The notes under the pieces: model-generated | The model's database searches: none | What the model was told of the DNA's origin: nothing | The model's input: the letters and a program-made list of their open reading frames with translations, nothing else | Source: Microbacterium allomyrinae | GTDB lineage: Bacteria > Actinomycetota > Actinomycetes > Actinomycetales > Microbacteriaceae | Direction of reading: 5' to 3' | DNA length: 64,000 nt | Assembly (NCBI RefSeq): GCF_020682705.1 | Contig: NZ_JAGTTN010000004.1 | Span: 248,001-312,000 of the forward strand | In this document: one piece after another, positions 42,637-51,766 of the stretch | Layout of the letters: the number at the start of each line of letters is the position of its first letter | How positions within the stretch are numbered: the stretch's first letter is position 1 | Made by a program: the position numbers and the translations under genes

Positions 42637-43349
42637 GCCCTCATCGTAGGCGGCGCCATCCCGCGCCGTCCCGCGCCGTCCCGCGCCGGCCCGGCGCCGG
42701 CCCGGCGCCGGATCACGATCTCGGCGACGACGATGTTGATCGCCCACCCCGCGCCCATCAGCACCGAATACACGATCGGGTCGGGGGCTCCGAACACGAG
42801 CGTCCAAGGGACGAGCGTGAGCACCTGGGTCCCGGCGCCGAGACCGATGGCGTACGCACGGGTCATCCACGCGCTGTGCGTGGCGACGTCGCCGCGTCGG
42901 ATGGACACGAAGGCGACGACGATCGCCGCGGCCATCGCGAGACCGAAGACGATGCGCATGGCGGGCAGTCCTGGTCCGGTCACGGCCGACGGGATGTCGT
43001 AGAAGAGCGTCATCCACAGGGCCGATCCGGCCGAGAGCAGCCCTGCGGGTGCGACGACGCGCCCCGCGAACCGGTGCCAGCGCCGTCGCCGCAGCGAGGG
43101 CGCGAACTGCAGTGCGCCGAGCACCAGGAAGACGCTGGATCCCACGATGTGCACGAGCACGGGGATCGGCGAGTCGAAGAACCGGGCGTTGTCCTCGGTG
43201 ACCGGCACGCCCTGCGTGAGCTGGGTGACGCGCGATACACCGGCCATGATCGGGACGAGGCTGAGAGCGATCAGCCCCGCGGGAGCGAGCCAGTCGCGTC
43301 GCCGCCCGGCACGGGGCGATACGGTGCGTGCTCTCGTGGAGGAGGTCAT
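42633..43349 (-). CDS. DUF2306-type membrane protein
   Basis: 238 residues with about six or seven hydrophobic helices. Typical blocks: PIPVLVHIVGSSVFLVLGALQF near 70, RRRWHRFAGRVVAPAG, DVATHSAWMTRAYAI and WTLVFG. Function of this family is unknown; members often adjoin two-component systems or polyketide/antibiotic genes. It overlaps the kinase gene by four bases and may be part of its sensing or its target. The C-terminal 20 residues are encoded by a GC tandem repeat. ATG at 43349 has a weak site (GCATGAC-CTCC region). Confidence 0.8.
   Translation of the reverse strand: MTSSTRARTVSPRAGRRRDWLAPAGLIALSLVPIMAGVSRVTQLTQGVPVTEDNARFFDSPIPVLVHIVGSSVFLVLGALQFAPSLRRRRWHRFAGRVVAPAGLLSAGSALWMTLFYDIPSAVTGPGLPAMRIVFGLAMAAAIVVAFVSIRRGDVATHSAWMTRAYAIGLGAGTQVLTLVPWTLVFGAPDPIVYSVLMGAGWAINIVVAEIVIRRRAGAGPARDGAGRRGMAPPTMRA
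42661..42711 (-). repeat. GC-only tandem repeat in the 3' end of the DUF2306 gene
   Basis: CCGCGCCGTC occurs twice, followed by CCGCGCCGGC and two copies of CCGGCGCCGGC-like units. The translated tail is Arg/Ala/Gly-rich and outside the membrane part, so its length may vary by slippage without harming the protein. Confidence 0.6.
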
Positions 43350-43398
43350 GCCGCCATGTTCGCGAGTCCCGGCCTCACCGCGCATCGGCCGTCAGGCT

Positions 43399-43432
43399 CC
43401 TCCTTCCTCGTCCGATCGGACGAGGAAGGAGG
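43399..43432 (-). terminator. 34-base perfect palindrome after the MFS gene
   Basis: CCTCCTTCCTCGTCCGA followed directly by its exact reverse complement, so 17-bp arms without spacer. It starts two bases past the stop of the MFS gene at 43434 (reverse strand) and probably separates it from the DUF2306/two-component unit. No T tract. Confidence 0.65.
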
Positions 43433-43433
43433 G

Positions 43434-44705
43434 TCAGAGCCGGGTGTGCGGAACGTAGCGCGGCACGAACCGCGCGAACCCGACGGCGCCGACGAGTCCC
43501 AGCAGTCCGATCACGGCGGTCGCGAGCGGAAGGCTCGCCACCGCGGTCACTCCGGCGATGAGCAAGGGCGTGGCGGCGGCTCCGGCATCCGTCAGCGTCC
43601 GCCACGATCCGAGGAACGGCGCGGGATCGCCCGCGGGCGCCACGTCGGCGCCGAGGGTCATCAGGATGCCGCTCGACAGGCCGTTGCCGATGCCCACGAC
43701 GACTGCGCCGGCGACGAACCACCCGGTCGCGTGGTCCAGGTCATGGGTGAACGCGAGCCCGACGAAGGCCCCGCCCATCAGCACCATCGAGGGAAGGCAC
43801 GCCCACAGGCGCCCCCAGCGGTCCATGATCTGGCCGCTCGAATAGAACAGCGCGAACTCGAGCGCACCGGTGAGGCCGACGATCAGCGCGATCGTGCCGG
43901 CATCGAGACCGAGCGATACGCCCCACAGCGGCAGCAGGTACACGCGGGCCTGCCGAAGACCCGAGAGGGATGCCGCGGGCAGGCCCATCCGGGCGAGCAC
44001 GGCGCGGTGATGCCACATCGTGCGGAAGACGCCCCGTGAGGGATCCGTCGCCGGCGGGGCGGCGTGAGGCGAGCCGTTCGCCGGGTGCGAGGGCAGCAGT
44101 CCCTCGGCATCGAGCTGCTCCTCCGGGTCGCGCCCGACCAGCACCAGCACGACGAGTCCTGCGAGCATCGCGATGAAGAACCACACCGCGGCATCCGTCG
44201 TCCCCGCGACGGCCAGCAGGGCGGCCGCGATGAACGGTCCCGCGAACATGCCGAGCCGAAACGATCCGCCCAGCACCGACAGCGCCCGCGCCCGGTATCG
44301 CAGCGGCACACGCGTCGTCATGAAGGCGTGCCGAGCGAGGCCGAAGGCCGACGCGCACAGCCCGATCGCGAACGCCGACACCGCGAGCAGGCCGAGCGCG
44401 GGCGCGAGCAGCACGCCGACTCCGCCGGCCAGGGCGAGGCCTCCCGCGATCGCCATCGTGCGTCGCTCGCCGATGCGCGCGACCAGCCATCCCGCCGGCA
44501 GGTTTCCGATGAGGCGCGCGACGACGATCACCGACGCGATGAGCGCCGCCTGCGCGACGTCGGCGCCCAGGGCTGCCGCGATCACGGGCAGCAGTGGCAG
44601 CAGGGCGCCCTCGGCCAGGCCGAACAGCAGCGTCGGCCCGTAGATCATCGGGGCGAACCGCCACAGCATCGCGCGGGTTCCCGGATCCAGCTCCGACGCG
44701 GTCAC
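43434..44705 (-). CDS. MFS transporter (drug/metabolite efflux type)
   Basis: 423 residues with about 12 membrane helices. Motif A-like loop GNLPAGWLVARIGERRTM lies between helices 2 and 3, and a long loop in the middle (about 195-230, rich in Asp, Pro and His) separates the halves. GTG at 44705 overlaps the flavodoxin stop by four bases, so both are co-translated. Family fits efflux of small organics. Substrate unknown. Confidence 0.85.
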   Translation of the reverse strand: MTASELDPGTRAMLWRFAPMIYGPTLLFGLAEGALLPLLPVIAAALGADVAQAALIASVIVVARLIGNLPAGWLVARIGERRTMAIAGGLALAGGVGVLLAPALGLLAVSAFAIGLCASAFGLARHAFMTTRVPLRYRARALSVLGGSFRLGMFAGPFIAAALLAVAGTTDAAVWFFIAMLAGLVVLVLVGRDPEEQLDAEGLLPSHPANGSPHAAPPATDPSRGVFRTMWHHRAVLARMGLPAASLSGLRQARVYLLPLWGVSLGLDAGTIALIVGLTGALEFALFYSSGQIMDRWGRLWACLPSMVLMGGAFVGLAFTHDLDHATGWFVAGAVVVGIGNGLSSGILMTLGADVAPAGDPAPFLGSWRTLTDAGAAATPLLIAGVTAVASLPLATAVIGLLGLVGAVGFARFVPRYVPHTRL

Positions 44706-45142
44706 GGCCCGATTCCCGCAAGCACGTCGCGCACCCACGCGACGCCGACCTCGGCCGGCTCCGACCCGGTCATCACGTCATGCTCCCCGAACGGCCCGAT
44801 CCGCGCCGCACCGAGCGAGCGCAGCAGTTCGTCGAACTGCTTCGCCCCGCGCAGATACCGCTCGTCGTACGACGTATCGCCCAGGCCGAACATCGCATAC
44901 CGGACGCCGTCGAGGTCGGGTCGCAGCTCCGCCAGGTCGTCGTGCAGGAACTGCGCGAATCCGGGCAGTTCGCCTCCGCCATGCGTGGCGCACGCGATCA
45001 GGTACAGCGTGCCCTTCTCGAACACGCCGGGATCGGCATCCGCCATGTTCATGACCTCGACGCCCGGCACCGCCTTCGCGATGCCGACCGCCACCTCTTC
45101 GGCATTGCCCGATTCGGTGCCGAACAGCGCGACGATCCTCAT
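44702..45142 (-). CDS. Flavodoxin-domain protein
   Basis: 146 residues. FMN-binding loops are visible: phosphate loop FGTESGNAEEV near 10, THGGGELPGF near 60 and FGLGDTSYDE near 92. It is a short-chain flavodoxin or a free-standing flavodoxin module as in sulfite reductase. It should carry electrons to an oxidoreductase. It shares an operon with the MFS gene. ATG at 45142 is preceded by GCCGGAGC. Upstream lies a large nested inverted repeat. Confidence 0.88.
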   Translation of the reverse strand: MRIVALFGTESGNAEEVAVGIAKAVPGVEVMNMADADPGVFEKGTLYLIACATHGGGELPGFAQFLHDDLAELRPDLDGVRYAMFGLGDTSYDERYLRGAKQFDELLRSLGAARIGPFGEHDVMTGSEPAEVGVAWVRDVLAGIGP

Positions 45143-45179
45143 GCTCCGGCCCCCGCGGCGTGCCATCCGCGTCGTGCGG

Positions 45180-45276
45180 CCAGCCGGCGACCCGTCGTTC
45201 GCGAAACACCGTATCGACGACGAGACACCATGCCGCCGGTGGTGTCTCGCCGCGAACGTGGTGTTTCGCAGGCTGG
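45180..45276. repeat. Nested inverted-repeat element between flavodoxin and LhgO genes
   Basis: Three nested pairs: CCAGCC (45180-45185) with GGCTGG (45271-45276); GCGAAACACC (45201-45210) with GGTGTTTCGC (45260-45269); CGAGACACCA (45221-45230) with TGGTGTCTCG (45240-45249). The motifs GAAACACC and GAGACACC are near copies of each other. The loop is TGCCGCCGG. It could be a terminator for LhgO, a dispersed intergenic repeat or a small structured RNA. Confidence 0.65.
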
Positions 45277-45298
45277 TCGGAGGGGCATGACGGATGCC

Positions 45299-46513
45299 TC
45301 AGGCCGATGCCCGGGCGAGGTAGCGGGCGATCACGTACTCGGCGATCGCGATGGACGAGGTCGCCGCGGGCGACGGGGCGTTGCGCAGCAGCGTGACGGG
45401 CCCGACCTGATCGACGGCGAAGTCGTCGAGCAGCTCGCCGGCACGGCCCCATGCCTGCGCGCGGACGCCGGCGCCCGCCTTGTGGGCGAGGTCGGACGAG
45501 CGCAGCTCGGGGATGAACCGGCGAGCCTTCTGGAAGTACAGCGGCTTGATCAGCGAACCCGAGATCTCGTCCACGCCCATCCGCCAGTGCTGCTTGGCCA
45601 GCGGCCACGCGCCCGGCCAGCGGAGCGACTCGAAGGTGTCCTTCACCGACCACTGCAGCCAGTTGTAGCCTTCGCGGGCGAGCGCCGGCACGGCGTTGGG
45701 CCCCACGTGCACGTTGTCGTACACGCCGCGCGTGAAGTGCACGCCGAGGAAGGGGAAGCGGGGATCGGGCACCGGGTAGATCATGCCCTTCACCAGATCG
45801 GTGCGGGATGGTGCGAGCTCCCAGTACTCGCCGCGGAACGGCAGGATCTTGGGGGAGGGGTTCGCACCGACGAACCGGGCCACGACGTCGGACTGGAGTC
45901 CGGCGCACACGATGAGCCGATCGAACACGTGGTCCGACACAGGGGTCACGGCGCGCACCCGCCCGTGCTCGAGCGAGATCCCGGTGACCTCGTGCCCGAG
46001 CCGCACCTGCCCACCGGCGGCACGGACATCCTGCGCCATCGCCTCGGTGATCGACGCGTAGTCGACGACCGCGGTGTGCGGCGAGTGCACCGCGGCGACG
46101 CCCGCGACGTGGGGTTCGATCTCGTGCAGGCGCGACGGGTCGTCGATGCGCGCCAGATCGGGCACGCCGTTCTCGAGCGATCGCCGCTCGATCTCGGCGA
46201 GCGCGCCCAGCTCCGACTCGTCGACGGCGACCACGAGCTTGCCCACCTCGCGATAGGGCAGGCCCTTCTCCTGGCAGAACTCGCGGATCGAGGTGCGTCC
46301 TGCCGCGCACAGGGTCGCCTTGAGCGAGCCGGGCGCGTAGTAGAGACCGGCGTGCACGACACCGGAGTTGTGCCCGGTCTGGTGTTCTGCCAGGCGCGCC
46401 TCCTTCTCCAGCACGGTGACCTCGTCGCCGCGTGCGCTCAGCGCGCGCGCGAGCGCGATGCCGACGATCCCGCCGCCGATGATGCCGGTGCGGGGTGCTG
46501 CTGTGCGCGCCAT
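45299..46513 (-). CDS. lhgO: L-2-hydroxyglutarate oxidase (LhgO-like FAD oxidoreductase)
   Basis: 404 residues. FAD site GIIGGGIVGIALARAL near 10, then the diagnostic TGHNSGVVHAGLYYAPGSLK near 50, PFRGEYWEL and the C-terminal GPVTLLRNAPSPAATSSI. LhgO oxidises L-2-hydroxyglutarate to 2-oxoglutarate, passing electrons to the quinone pool, and removes a toxic by-product or serves glutarate breakdown. Its ATG shares a base with the stop of the aldehyde dehydrogenase. The gene is last in a reverse cluster with a ribose-type ABC importer. A related 2-hydroxy acid as substrate is possible. Confidence 0.88.
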   Translation of the reverse strand: MARTAAPRTGIIGGGIVGIALARALSARGDEVTVLEKEARLAEHQTGHNSGVVHAGLYYAPGSLKATLCAAGRTSIREFCQEKGLPYREVGKLVVAVDESELGALAEIERRSLENGVPDLARIDDPSRLHEIEPHVAGVAAVHSPHTAVVDYASITEAMAQDVRAAGGQVRLGHEVTGISLEHGRVRAVTPVSDHVFDRLIVCAGLQSDVVARFVGANPSPKILPFRGEYWELAPSRTDLVKGMIYPVPDPRFPFLGVHFTRGVYDNVHVGPNAVPALAREGYNWLQWSVKDTFESLRWPGAWPLAKQHWRMGVDEISGSLIKPLYFQKARRFIPELRSSDLAHKAGAGVRAQAWGRAGELLDDFAVDQVGPVTLLRNAPSPAATSSIAIAEYVIARYLARASA

Positions 46514-47961
46514 CAGTGGGTCCTCACCGCGGCGGTCTTCACGCGCGTGTAGAAGCGCAGCCCCTCGAGGCCCTGCTCCTTGAACGGCGAGCCGGACTCC
46601 TTGAAACCGCCGAAGGCCTGGTGGATGTCCCAGCCGCTCGTGGGCTGGTTCACCGAGACCTGGCCGGTGTCGACCTCGTCCACGAAGCGGAACGCGGCGT
46701 CGAGGCTGCGCGTATAGACCGCGCTCGACAATCCGTAGGCCGAGTCGTTCACCGCGGTGATCGCCTCGTCGAGCGAGTCGACCTCGATCAGACCCAGGAC
46801 GGGCCCGAAGACCTCGTCTCGCCACAGACTGTTGTCGCGGTCGATCGAGAGGAACAGCGGCTCGACGAACGAGCCGCGCTCGGCGAGTCCTTCGGCCAGG
46901 GCGGCGCGGGCGATGACGATCGCGCCTTCGCCCAGCGCCGCCTCGACGCGCTGCGTGATGTCGCGCTGCGCGGTGCGGCTGACGACCGGTCCGACGTCGG
47001 TGCCGTCGGCGTCGCCGGCGCCGACTCGCAGGGCCGAGACGGATGCCGCGACCCGCGCCCGCAGGTCGTCCGCGATCTCGCGCTGCACGATGAGGCGGCT
47101 GGTGGCCGTGCACCGCTGGCCCGCCTGCTTGAAGGCGCCGTCCATCAGCACGGGAATGACGAGGTCGAGGTCTGCATCCGCGAGCACGACGGCGGCATTC
47201 TTGCCGCCCATCTCGGTCTGGATCCGGATGCCGCTGCCCGCGAGCTTGCGCTGCAGGTCGAGGCCGACCGAGGTCGAGCCGGTGAACGACACCGCCGCCA
47301 AGCGTGAATCGGTCGCGAGTGCGTCGCCAATCACGGAGCCGCGGCCCGTCACGGTTCCCAGCACACCGGCCGGAAGACCCGCTCGATGGAGGATCTCGGC
47401 CAGGCGCAGGGCGATGAGAGGGGTCTCGCTCGCGGGCTTGATGACGACCGCGTTGCCCGAGATGAGAGCCGGCGCCATCTTTCGCGCCGGCGTCAGCAGC
47501 GGGTCGTTCCAGGGGGTGATGAGCAGCACCACGCCGACGGGCTCGCGGCGCTGCAGGACGAAGGTGCCCGGTCGTGCGTCCGGGATCATCTCGCCGAACG
47601 GGGCGCGGCCGAAGCCGCCGTAGTACTCGAAGAACTCCGCGGTCTTGCCGACCTCGCCCCGCGCCTCGAGGACCGTCTTGCCCATCTCGGCGACGATCAG
47701 TTCGGTGAGCGACGCGGCGTCCTGCCGGATCAGCGCGGCGGCCTCGAGCAGGATGCGCCCGCGCTCGATCGATCCGGTCGCGCGCCAGGTCCTCGCACCG
47801 GCCACCGCAGCGTCCAGCACCGCATCGAGGTCGGAGGCCGCCATCGCGGGCACCCGGCCGACGAGCTCGCCGTTGGCGGGGTTTCGGACCTCGAGGGGCT
47901 CGCCCGACGCTTCGGCGGTGAAGCGGCCGCCCACGAGATTGGCTTCGACGATGGTGCTCAC
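46513..47961 (-). CDS. Aldehyde dehydrogenase
   Basis: 482 residues. Oxyanion Asn in LITPWNDPLLTPARK, Glu in TEMGGKNAAVVLADAD and catalytic Cys in QAGQRCTATSRLIVQ near 285. The closest style is 2,5-dioxovalerate/succinate-semialdehyde dehydrogenases, which make 2-oxoglutarate or succinate. GTG at 47961 is supported by AGGAGG upstream. With LhgO downstream it suggests a C5 acid route ending in 2-oxoglutarate; this is inference. Confidence 0.9.
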   Translation of the reverse strand: MSTIVEANLVGGRFTAEASGEPLEVRNPANGELVGRVPAMAASDLDAVLDAAVAGARTWRATGSIERGRILLEAAALIRQDAASLTELIVAEMGKTVLEARGEVGKTAEFFEYYGGFGRAPFGEMIPDARPGTFVLQRREPVGVVLLITPWNDPLLTPARKMAPALISGNAVVIKPASETPLIALRLAEILHRAGLPAGVLGTVTGRGSVIGDALATDSRLAAVSFTGSTSVGLDLQRKLAGSGIRIQTEMGGKNAAVVLADADLDLVIPVLMDGAFKQAGQRCTATSRLIVQREIADDLRARVAASVSALRVGAGDADGTDVGPVVSRTAQRDITQRVEAALGEGAIVIARAALAEGLAERGSFVEPLFLSIDRDNSLWRDEVFGPVLGLIEVDSLDEAITAVNDSAYGLSSAVYTRSLDAAFRFVDEVDTGQVSVNQPTSGWDIHQAFGGFKESGSPFKEQGLEGLRFYTRVKTAAVRTH

Positions 47962-48223
47962 GCGGATCCTCCTGGCATCGCCACGGTGAGCGAGGGTCGC
48001 CCGCTGTGGCGTCCTTCCAGCATCACGCGCGGTGGCGGAGCGGGCAACGCACGAGGCAGGCGGATCTCGCAAGCCTTGCTTGCCCAGCGCTCACCGTGGG
48101 TCGAGCGAGTGCGGGCGGTCGCCGCGCACCCTCTGCGGTCGCCTCGGCGCCGCGAAGCGACGCGCCCCGGACGTACCGCGCCCTCACGGGTCGCGAACGT
48201 CCAGGGCGCGTCGCCGGGCAGGG

Positions 48224-49195
48224 TCAGCCGCAGAACGCGGTGGCCTCGTCGAGGTTGTCCGCCGTGATGAGCGTCGTGGGCATCTGGAAGACCTTCTCGC
48301 TGCTCGAGCCGTCCAGCAGCGCCAGCGCGTTCTCGATCGAACGCGCGCCCAGATCGGCCGCGGAGTCCGAGACGGTCGCCGAGAACTGTCCGTCCTCGAC
48401 CGCCGCGAGGCCGGGCTCGGTGCCGTTCATGGTGACGATCTTCACCTCGGTCGCACCGGCGGCGTCCAGCGCCGTCCGTACGCCGAAGGCCATGTCCTCG
48501 TTGAGGACGAAGACGTAGTCGACATCGGGCTGTGCCTGGATGATGTTCTCCGCCACCTCCTGCGCCTTGGCCCGGTTGAACATCCCCGGCTGCTCGGCGA
48601 CGACCGTCGCGCTCTCCGGGAGGGCGCCGGTGAACCCTGCCACGACATAGTCCGACGCGGCACCCGGAGCACCCGCGACGACCGCGACGTCCACCGCCTG
48701 GTCGCCGGCGTCCTCGGCGATCCAGCCTGCGGCGAGGGCGCCGACACCCGGCAGATCGACCACCGTCGCCCCGAGCACGCCGCTCAGGTCCTCGGGGACG
48801 ACGGCGACGAGATAGACGGGGATGTCGGCGGCATTCGCCTTCTGGATGCCGCCCGTCATCGCGTCCACGCTCACCGTGTTCAGCACGATCGCGTCGACGC
48901 CGCGCGTGATCATGTCTTCGATGTTCGCGGTCTCCTTCGCGGCATCCGTGTCGGAGTTCGCCACCAGAAGCTCGACGCCCCCTGCGGTGGCCGCCGCTTC
49001 GACGCCGTTCTCGAGGCACGTGCCCCACTCGTTGTTGGCTCCGTTGATGAAGCCGATCTTGACGGCGGTGGCCTCATCGCCCGTTTCGGCCCCGCTGGAG
49101 GAACCGCCCGTGCTGCATCCCGCCAGTCCTGCACCCAGCAGCACCGTCGCTGCAAGGGTCGTGAACAGCCGGCTCTGCCTGTTCGTGGCTGTCAT
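48224..49195 (-). CDS. ABC transporter substrate-binding lipoprotein, ribose/sugar type (PBP1)
   Basis: 323 residues with lipobox GLAGC (Cys27). Body shows the LacI-like two-lobe fold: KIGFINGANNEWGTCLENG, ITRGVDAIVLNTVSVDAM and VDYVFVLNEDMAFGV, GATEVKIVTMNGT. Members bind pentoses, hexoses, polyols, autoinducer-2 or purines. It lies downstream of its permease and ATPase genes rather than first, with 59 bases between. The 262 bases after it, before the aldehyde dehydrogenase, show only a small GCAAGC/GCTTGC hairpin (48069-48083). Confidence 0.9.
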   Translation of the reverse strand: MTATNRQSRLFTTLAATVLLGAGLAGCSTGGSSSGAETGDEATAVKIGFINGANNEWGTCLENGVEAAATAGGVELLVANSDTDAAKETANIEDMITRGVDAIVLNTVSVDAMTGGIQKANAADIPVYLVAVVPEDLSGVLGATVVDLPGVGALAAGWIAEDAGDQAVDVAVVAGAPGAASDYVVAGFTGALPESATVVAEQPGMFNRAKAQEVAENIIQAQPDVDYVFVLNEDMAFGVRTALDAAGATEVKIVTMNGTEPGLAAVEDGQFSATVSDSAADLGARSIENALALLDGSSSEKVFQMPTTLITADNLDEATAFCG

Positions 49196-49254
49196 CGCTG
49201 TGCCTTTCTCTTCTCTTCGGTGAACGCGCCGGACCGGCGCGCGAGGCGCGACGC

Positions 49255-50238
49255 TCAGCGGCGTCCGCGCCAGGAGTTGGCGATCGCGGCGATGAGCAGC
49301 ACCGCACCGACCGCCATGATCTGGAGGTAGCTCGAGACGCCCAGGAGGTTGAGCGCGTTGGCGAGCACCCCGAGCAGGAGGACGCCCAGCGCGGTGCCCG
49401 TCATCGTTCCCTTGCCGCCCGCGAGCGACGTGCCGCCGATGACGACGGCGGCGACGGCCTGCAGCTCCATCGTCAGCCCGCTCACGCCGGGGCTCGCGGC
49501 GCCCAGTCGCCCGAGCAGCATGACTCCGGCGACTCCGGCCAGCAGTCCCATCAGCGCATAGAGGGCGACTTTGCGGGCATTGACCGCGATCCCGCTGAGC
49601 CGGGCCGCGGCCTCGTTGCCTCCGATCGCGAACGCGTCCCGGCCGAACATCGTGTACTTGAGCGTGAGTCCGAGCACCACCATGACCACGATCGCGATGA
49701 TCAGCAGATACGGCAGACCGAGGATTCCGCCGGATCCGAACGCCGACAGCTCCTCGCCGGCCGACACGCTGAGCCCGTCGAGCACGAGAAGCGCCAGCCC
49801 GTCGAGCAGCGTCGCGGTGGCGAGTGTCACGACGAAGGCCGCGGCGCGGGTGAGAGTGATGATGAGGCCGTTCACCAGGCCGATCACCGTGGCGATGGCC
49901 ACGCCTGCGGCGACGGCGAACATCGACGGCACGCCGGCCGCGATGAGCTGGGCGACGACGGCCATCGTGACGATGGCGTTGGATCCCATCGAGAAGTCGA
50001 TGCCGCCCGAGATCATCAGGACGGTGAGTCCGGCGGCGATGACGGCGAGCACGCTCACCTGTCGCAGCACGTTGATGACGTTCGGTGCCGTGAAGAACAC
50101 GTCGGAGCCGATCGCCGTCACCACCACGAGCAGCAGCAGCACCACGACGAGACCCGCGTGGGACGTCAGATTGCGTACGCGCGGGGACCTGCGCCGCAGC
50201 GCGACGGTCGCCGTCATCGGAGTTCGGGTGTCACTCAC
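49255..50238 (-). CDS. ABC transporter permease, RbsC type
   Basis: 327 residues, about eight to ten helices, family motif region GLTVLMISGGIDFSMG near 75 and GGNEAAARLSGIAVNARKVALY near 215, TSLAGGKGTMTGTALG near 270. It builds the channel as a homodimer. Its first bases overlap the ATPase gene by eight. Confidence 0.92.
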   Translation of the reverse strand: MSDTRTPMTATVALRRRSPRVRNLTSHAGLVVVLLLLVVVTAIGSDVFFTAPNVINVLRQVSVLAVIAAGLTVLMISGGIDFSMGSNAIVTMAVVAQLIAAGVPSMFAVAAGVAIATVIGLVNGLIITLTRAAAFVVTLATATLLDGLALLVLDGLSVSAGEELSAFGSGGILGLPYLLIIAIVVMVVLGLTLKYTMFGRDAFAIGGNEAAARLSGIAVNARKVALYALMGLLAGVAGVMLLGRLGAASPGVSGLTMELQAVAAVVIGGTSLAGGKGTMTGTALGVLLLGVLANALNLLGVSSYLQIMAVGAVLLIAAIANSWRGRR

Positions 50239-51766
50239 GGGCAGAACCTCCTACAGTCAGGGCGACGAGCTCGTCCCGGGTCGTCTCGGCGGTGTCGAGA
50301 ATCGCCGTCGGTCGTCCGGCGGTCACGACGATGACGCGGTCGGCCAGCCGCTGTACCTCGGCGACATCCGAGGACGCCAGCAGAACGGCCGCGCCGCCGT
50401 CGGCGAGCGCATCGATGAGGCGGTGGATGTCGGCCTTGGCGCGCACATCGACGCCGTTGGTGGGGTCCTCGAGGAAGCAGACGCGCGGCGCACCGGCGAG
50501 CCACTTGGCCAGCAGCACCTTCTGCTGGTTGCCTCCCGACAGCTGCGACACCGGCGGGTCGGCCTGGATCGTGCGAACCCCGAACCGCTCGCGCATCGCT
50601 GCGGCGCGACGGTGGAGGGATCGCCAGGCGATCCATCGGCGCCGAGCGCGTCGATCCTCCGCGAGCACGATGTTCTCGTCCACGCTGAGGCCGGGAATCA
50701 GCCCGTACGCCAGCCGTTCGCCCGTGACGCACCGCAGGCCGCTGCGGAGCGCGGCGCGCACATCGGCCCACGGCACGTGGGCGCCGTCGATGTCGAGGGT
50801 TCCGGCGTCCGGACTGAGCTGTCCCGACAGGGCGGGGAACAGCACCGACTGCCCATCGCCGGCGGGTCCGAGGACCGCGACGATCTCGCCGGAGCGCACG
50901 CGCAGCGACAGATCCGTCAGCCGATGCCCGACGACCAGACCCGTGATGCTCAGCAGATCGTCGCCGGGGGTTCGCACGGAGGGCGGCCGCTCCACATCGA
51001 CGTGCTCGCCCGCGATCGCGAAGACGAGCGCCGCTTCGTCGAGTTCGGCGACCGGGACGGTGAGCCGGCGGCGCCCGTCGCGGAGCACCGTGACACGATC
51101 GGCGAGATCGAGGATCTCGTCGAGGTGGTGCGAGATGTAGATGATCGCCGTGCCCTGCGCGCGCAGTCGTCGGACGAGGGTGCGCACCTGCTCTGCGGCG
51201 GCCCCGCCCAGAGACGCCGTGGGCTCGTCCAGGATCAGCACGCGTCCGCCGCGGCGGACTTCGCGTGCGATCTCCACCATGGTCTGCTCCGCCGCGGTGA
51301 GCGTGCCGGTGAGCACGTCGGGGTCCAGATCCAGTCCGACCTCGTCGAGCGCCGCGCGTGCGGCCCGGTCCACGGCCTTCCACGAGATCACGCCGCCCCT
51401 GCGGGGAAGCTCGCCCAGCAGCAGGTTCTCCGCGATCGTGAGGGTCGGAACGAGATCGCGCTTCTGCGGGACCGTCACGATGCCGTGCTCGCGCGCCCGG
51501 CGCGGGGTCAGCCCCGTGAGCACCTGGCCGTCGATGGTCAGGATGCCGTCGTCGGGGGTGTGCTGCCCGCTGAGGACGCCGACCAGTGTCGACTTGCCCG
51601 CGCCGTTCATCCCCACGAGTGCGTGGATCTCGCCCGCGCGGACGTCGAAGTCGATGTCGCGCAGCGCCGCCGCGCCGCCGAACGCCTTGCCGATGCCGGT
51701 CAGGGTCAGGATCGGCGCCGTCGGCGCACGCGTCGGCGTCGGGGTCGCCGTGTCGACATCTCTCAT
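50231..51766 (-). CDS. ABC transporter ATPase with two NBDs, RbsA type
   Basis: 511 residues with two nucleotide-binding domains. The first has Walker A GMNGAGKS near 53, signature TAAEQTMVEIAREV and Walker B VLILDEPTASLGG. The second has a weakened Walker A (GPAGDGQS), signature LSGGNQQKVLLAKWL and FLEDPTNGVD, as usual for this family where one site is degenerate. ATG at 51766 is preferred over the adjacent GTG because GGGAG then lies seven bases upstream. It is the first gene of the reverse operon and divergent from the FAD hydroxylase at 52006. Confidence 0.92.
   Translation of the reverse strand: MRDVDTATPTPTRAPTAPILTLTGIGKAFGGAAALRDIDFDVRAGEIHALVGMNGAGKSTLVGVLSGQHTPDDGILTIDGQVLTGLTPRRAREHGIVTVPQKRDLVPTLTIAENLLLGELPRRGGVISWKAVDRAARAALDEVGLDLDPDVLTGTLTAAEQTMVEIAREVRRGGRVLILDEPTASLGGAAAEQVRTLVRRLRAQGTAIIYISHHLDEILDLADRVTVLRDGRRRLTVPVAELDEAALVFAIAGEHVDVERPPSVRTPGDDLLSITGLVVGHRLTDLSLRVRSGEIVAVLGPAGDGQSVLFPALSGQLSPDAGTLDIDGAHVPWADVRAALRSGLRCVTGERLAYGLIPGLSVDENIVLAEDRRARRRWIAWRSLHRRAAAMRERFGVRTIQADPPVSQLSGGNQQKVLLAKWLAGAPRVCFLEDPTNGVDVRAKADIHRLIDALADGGAAVLLASSDVAEVQRLADRVIVVTAGRPTAILDTAETTRDELVALTVGGSARE

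Noticed and set aside
50231..51766. Second Walker A (GPAGDGQS) taken as a sign of a broken ATPase
   Set aside because: One degenerate site is normal in RbsA/MglA-type double ATPases; the first site is intact.
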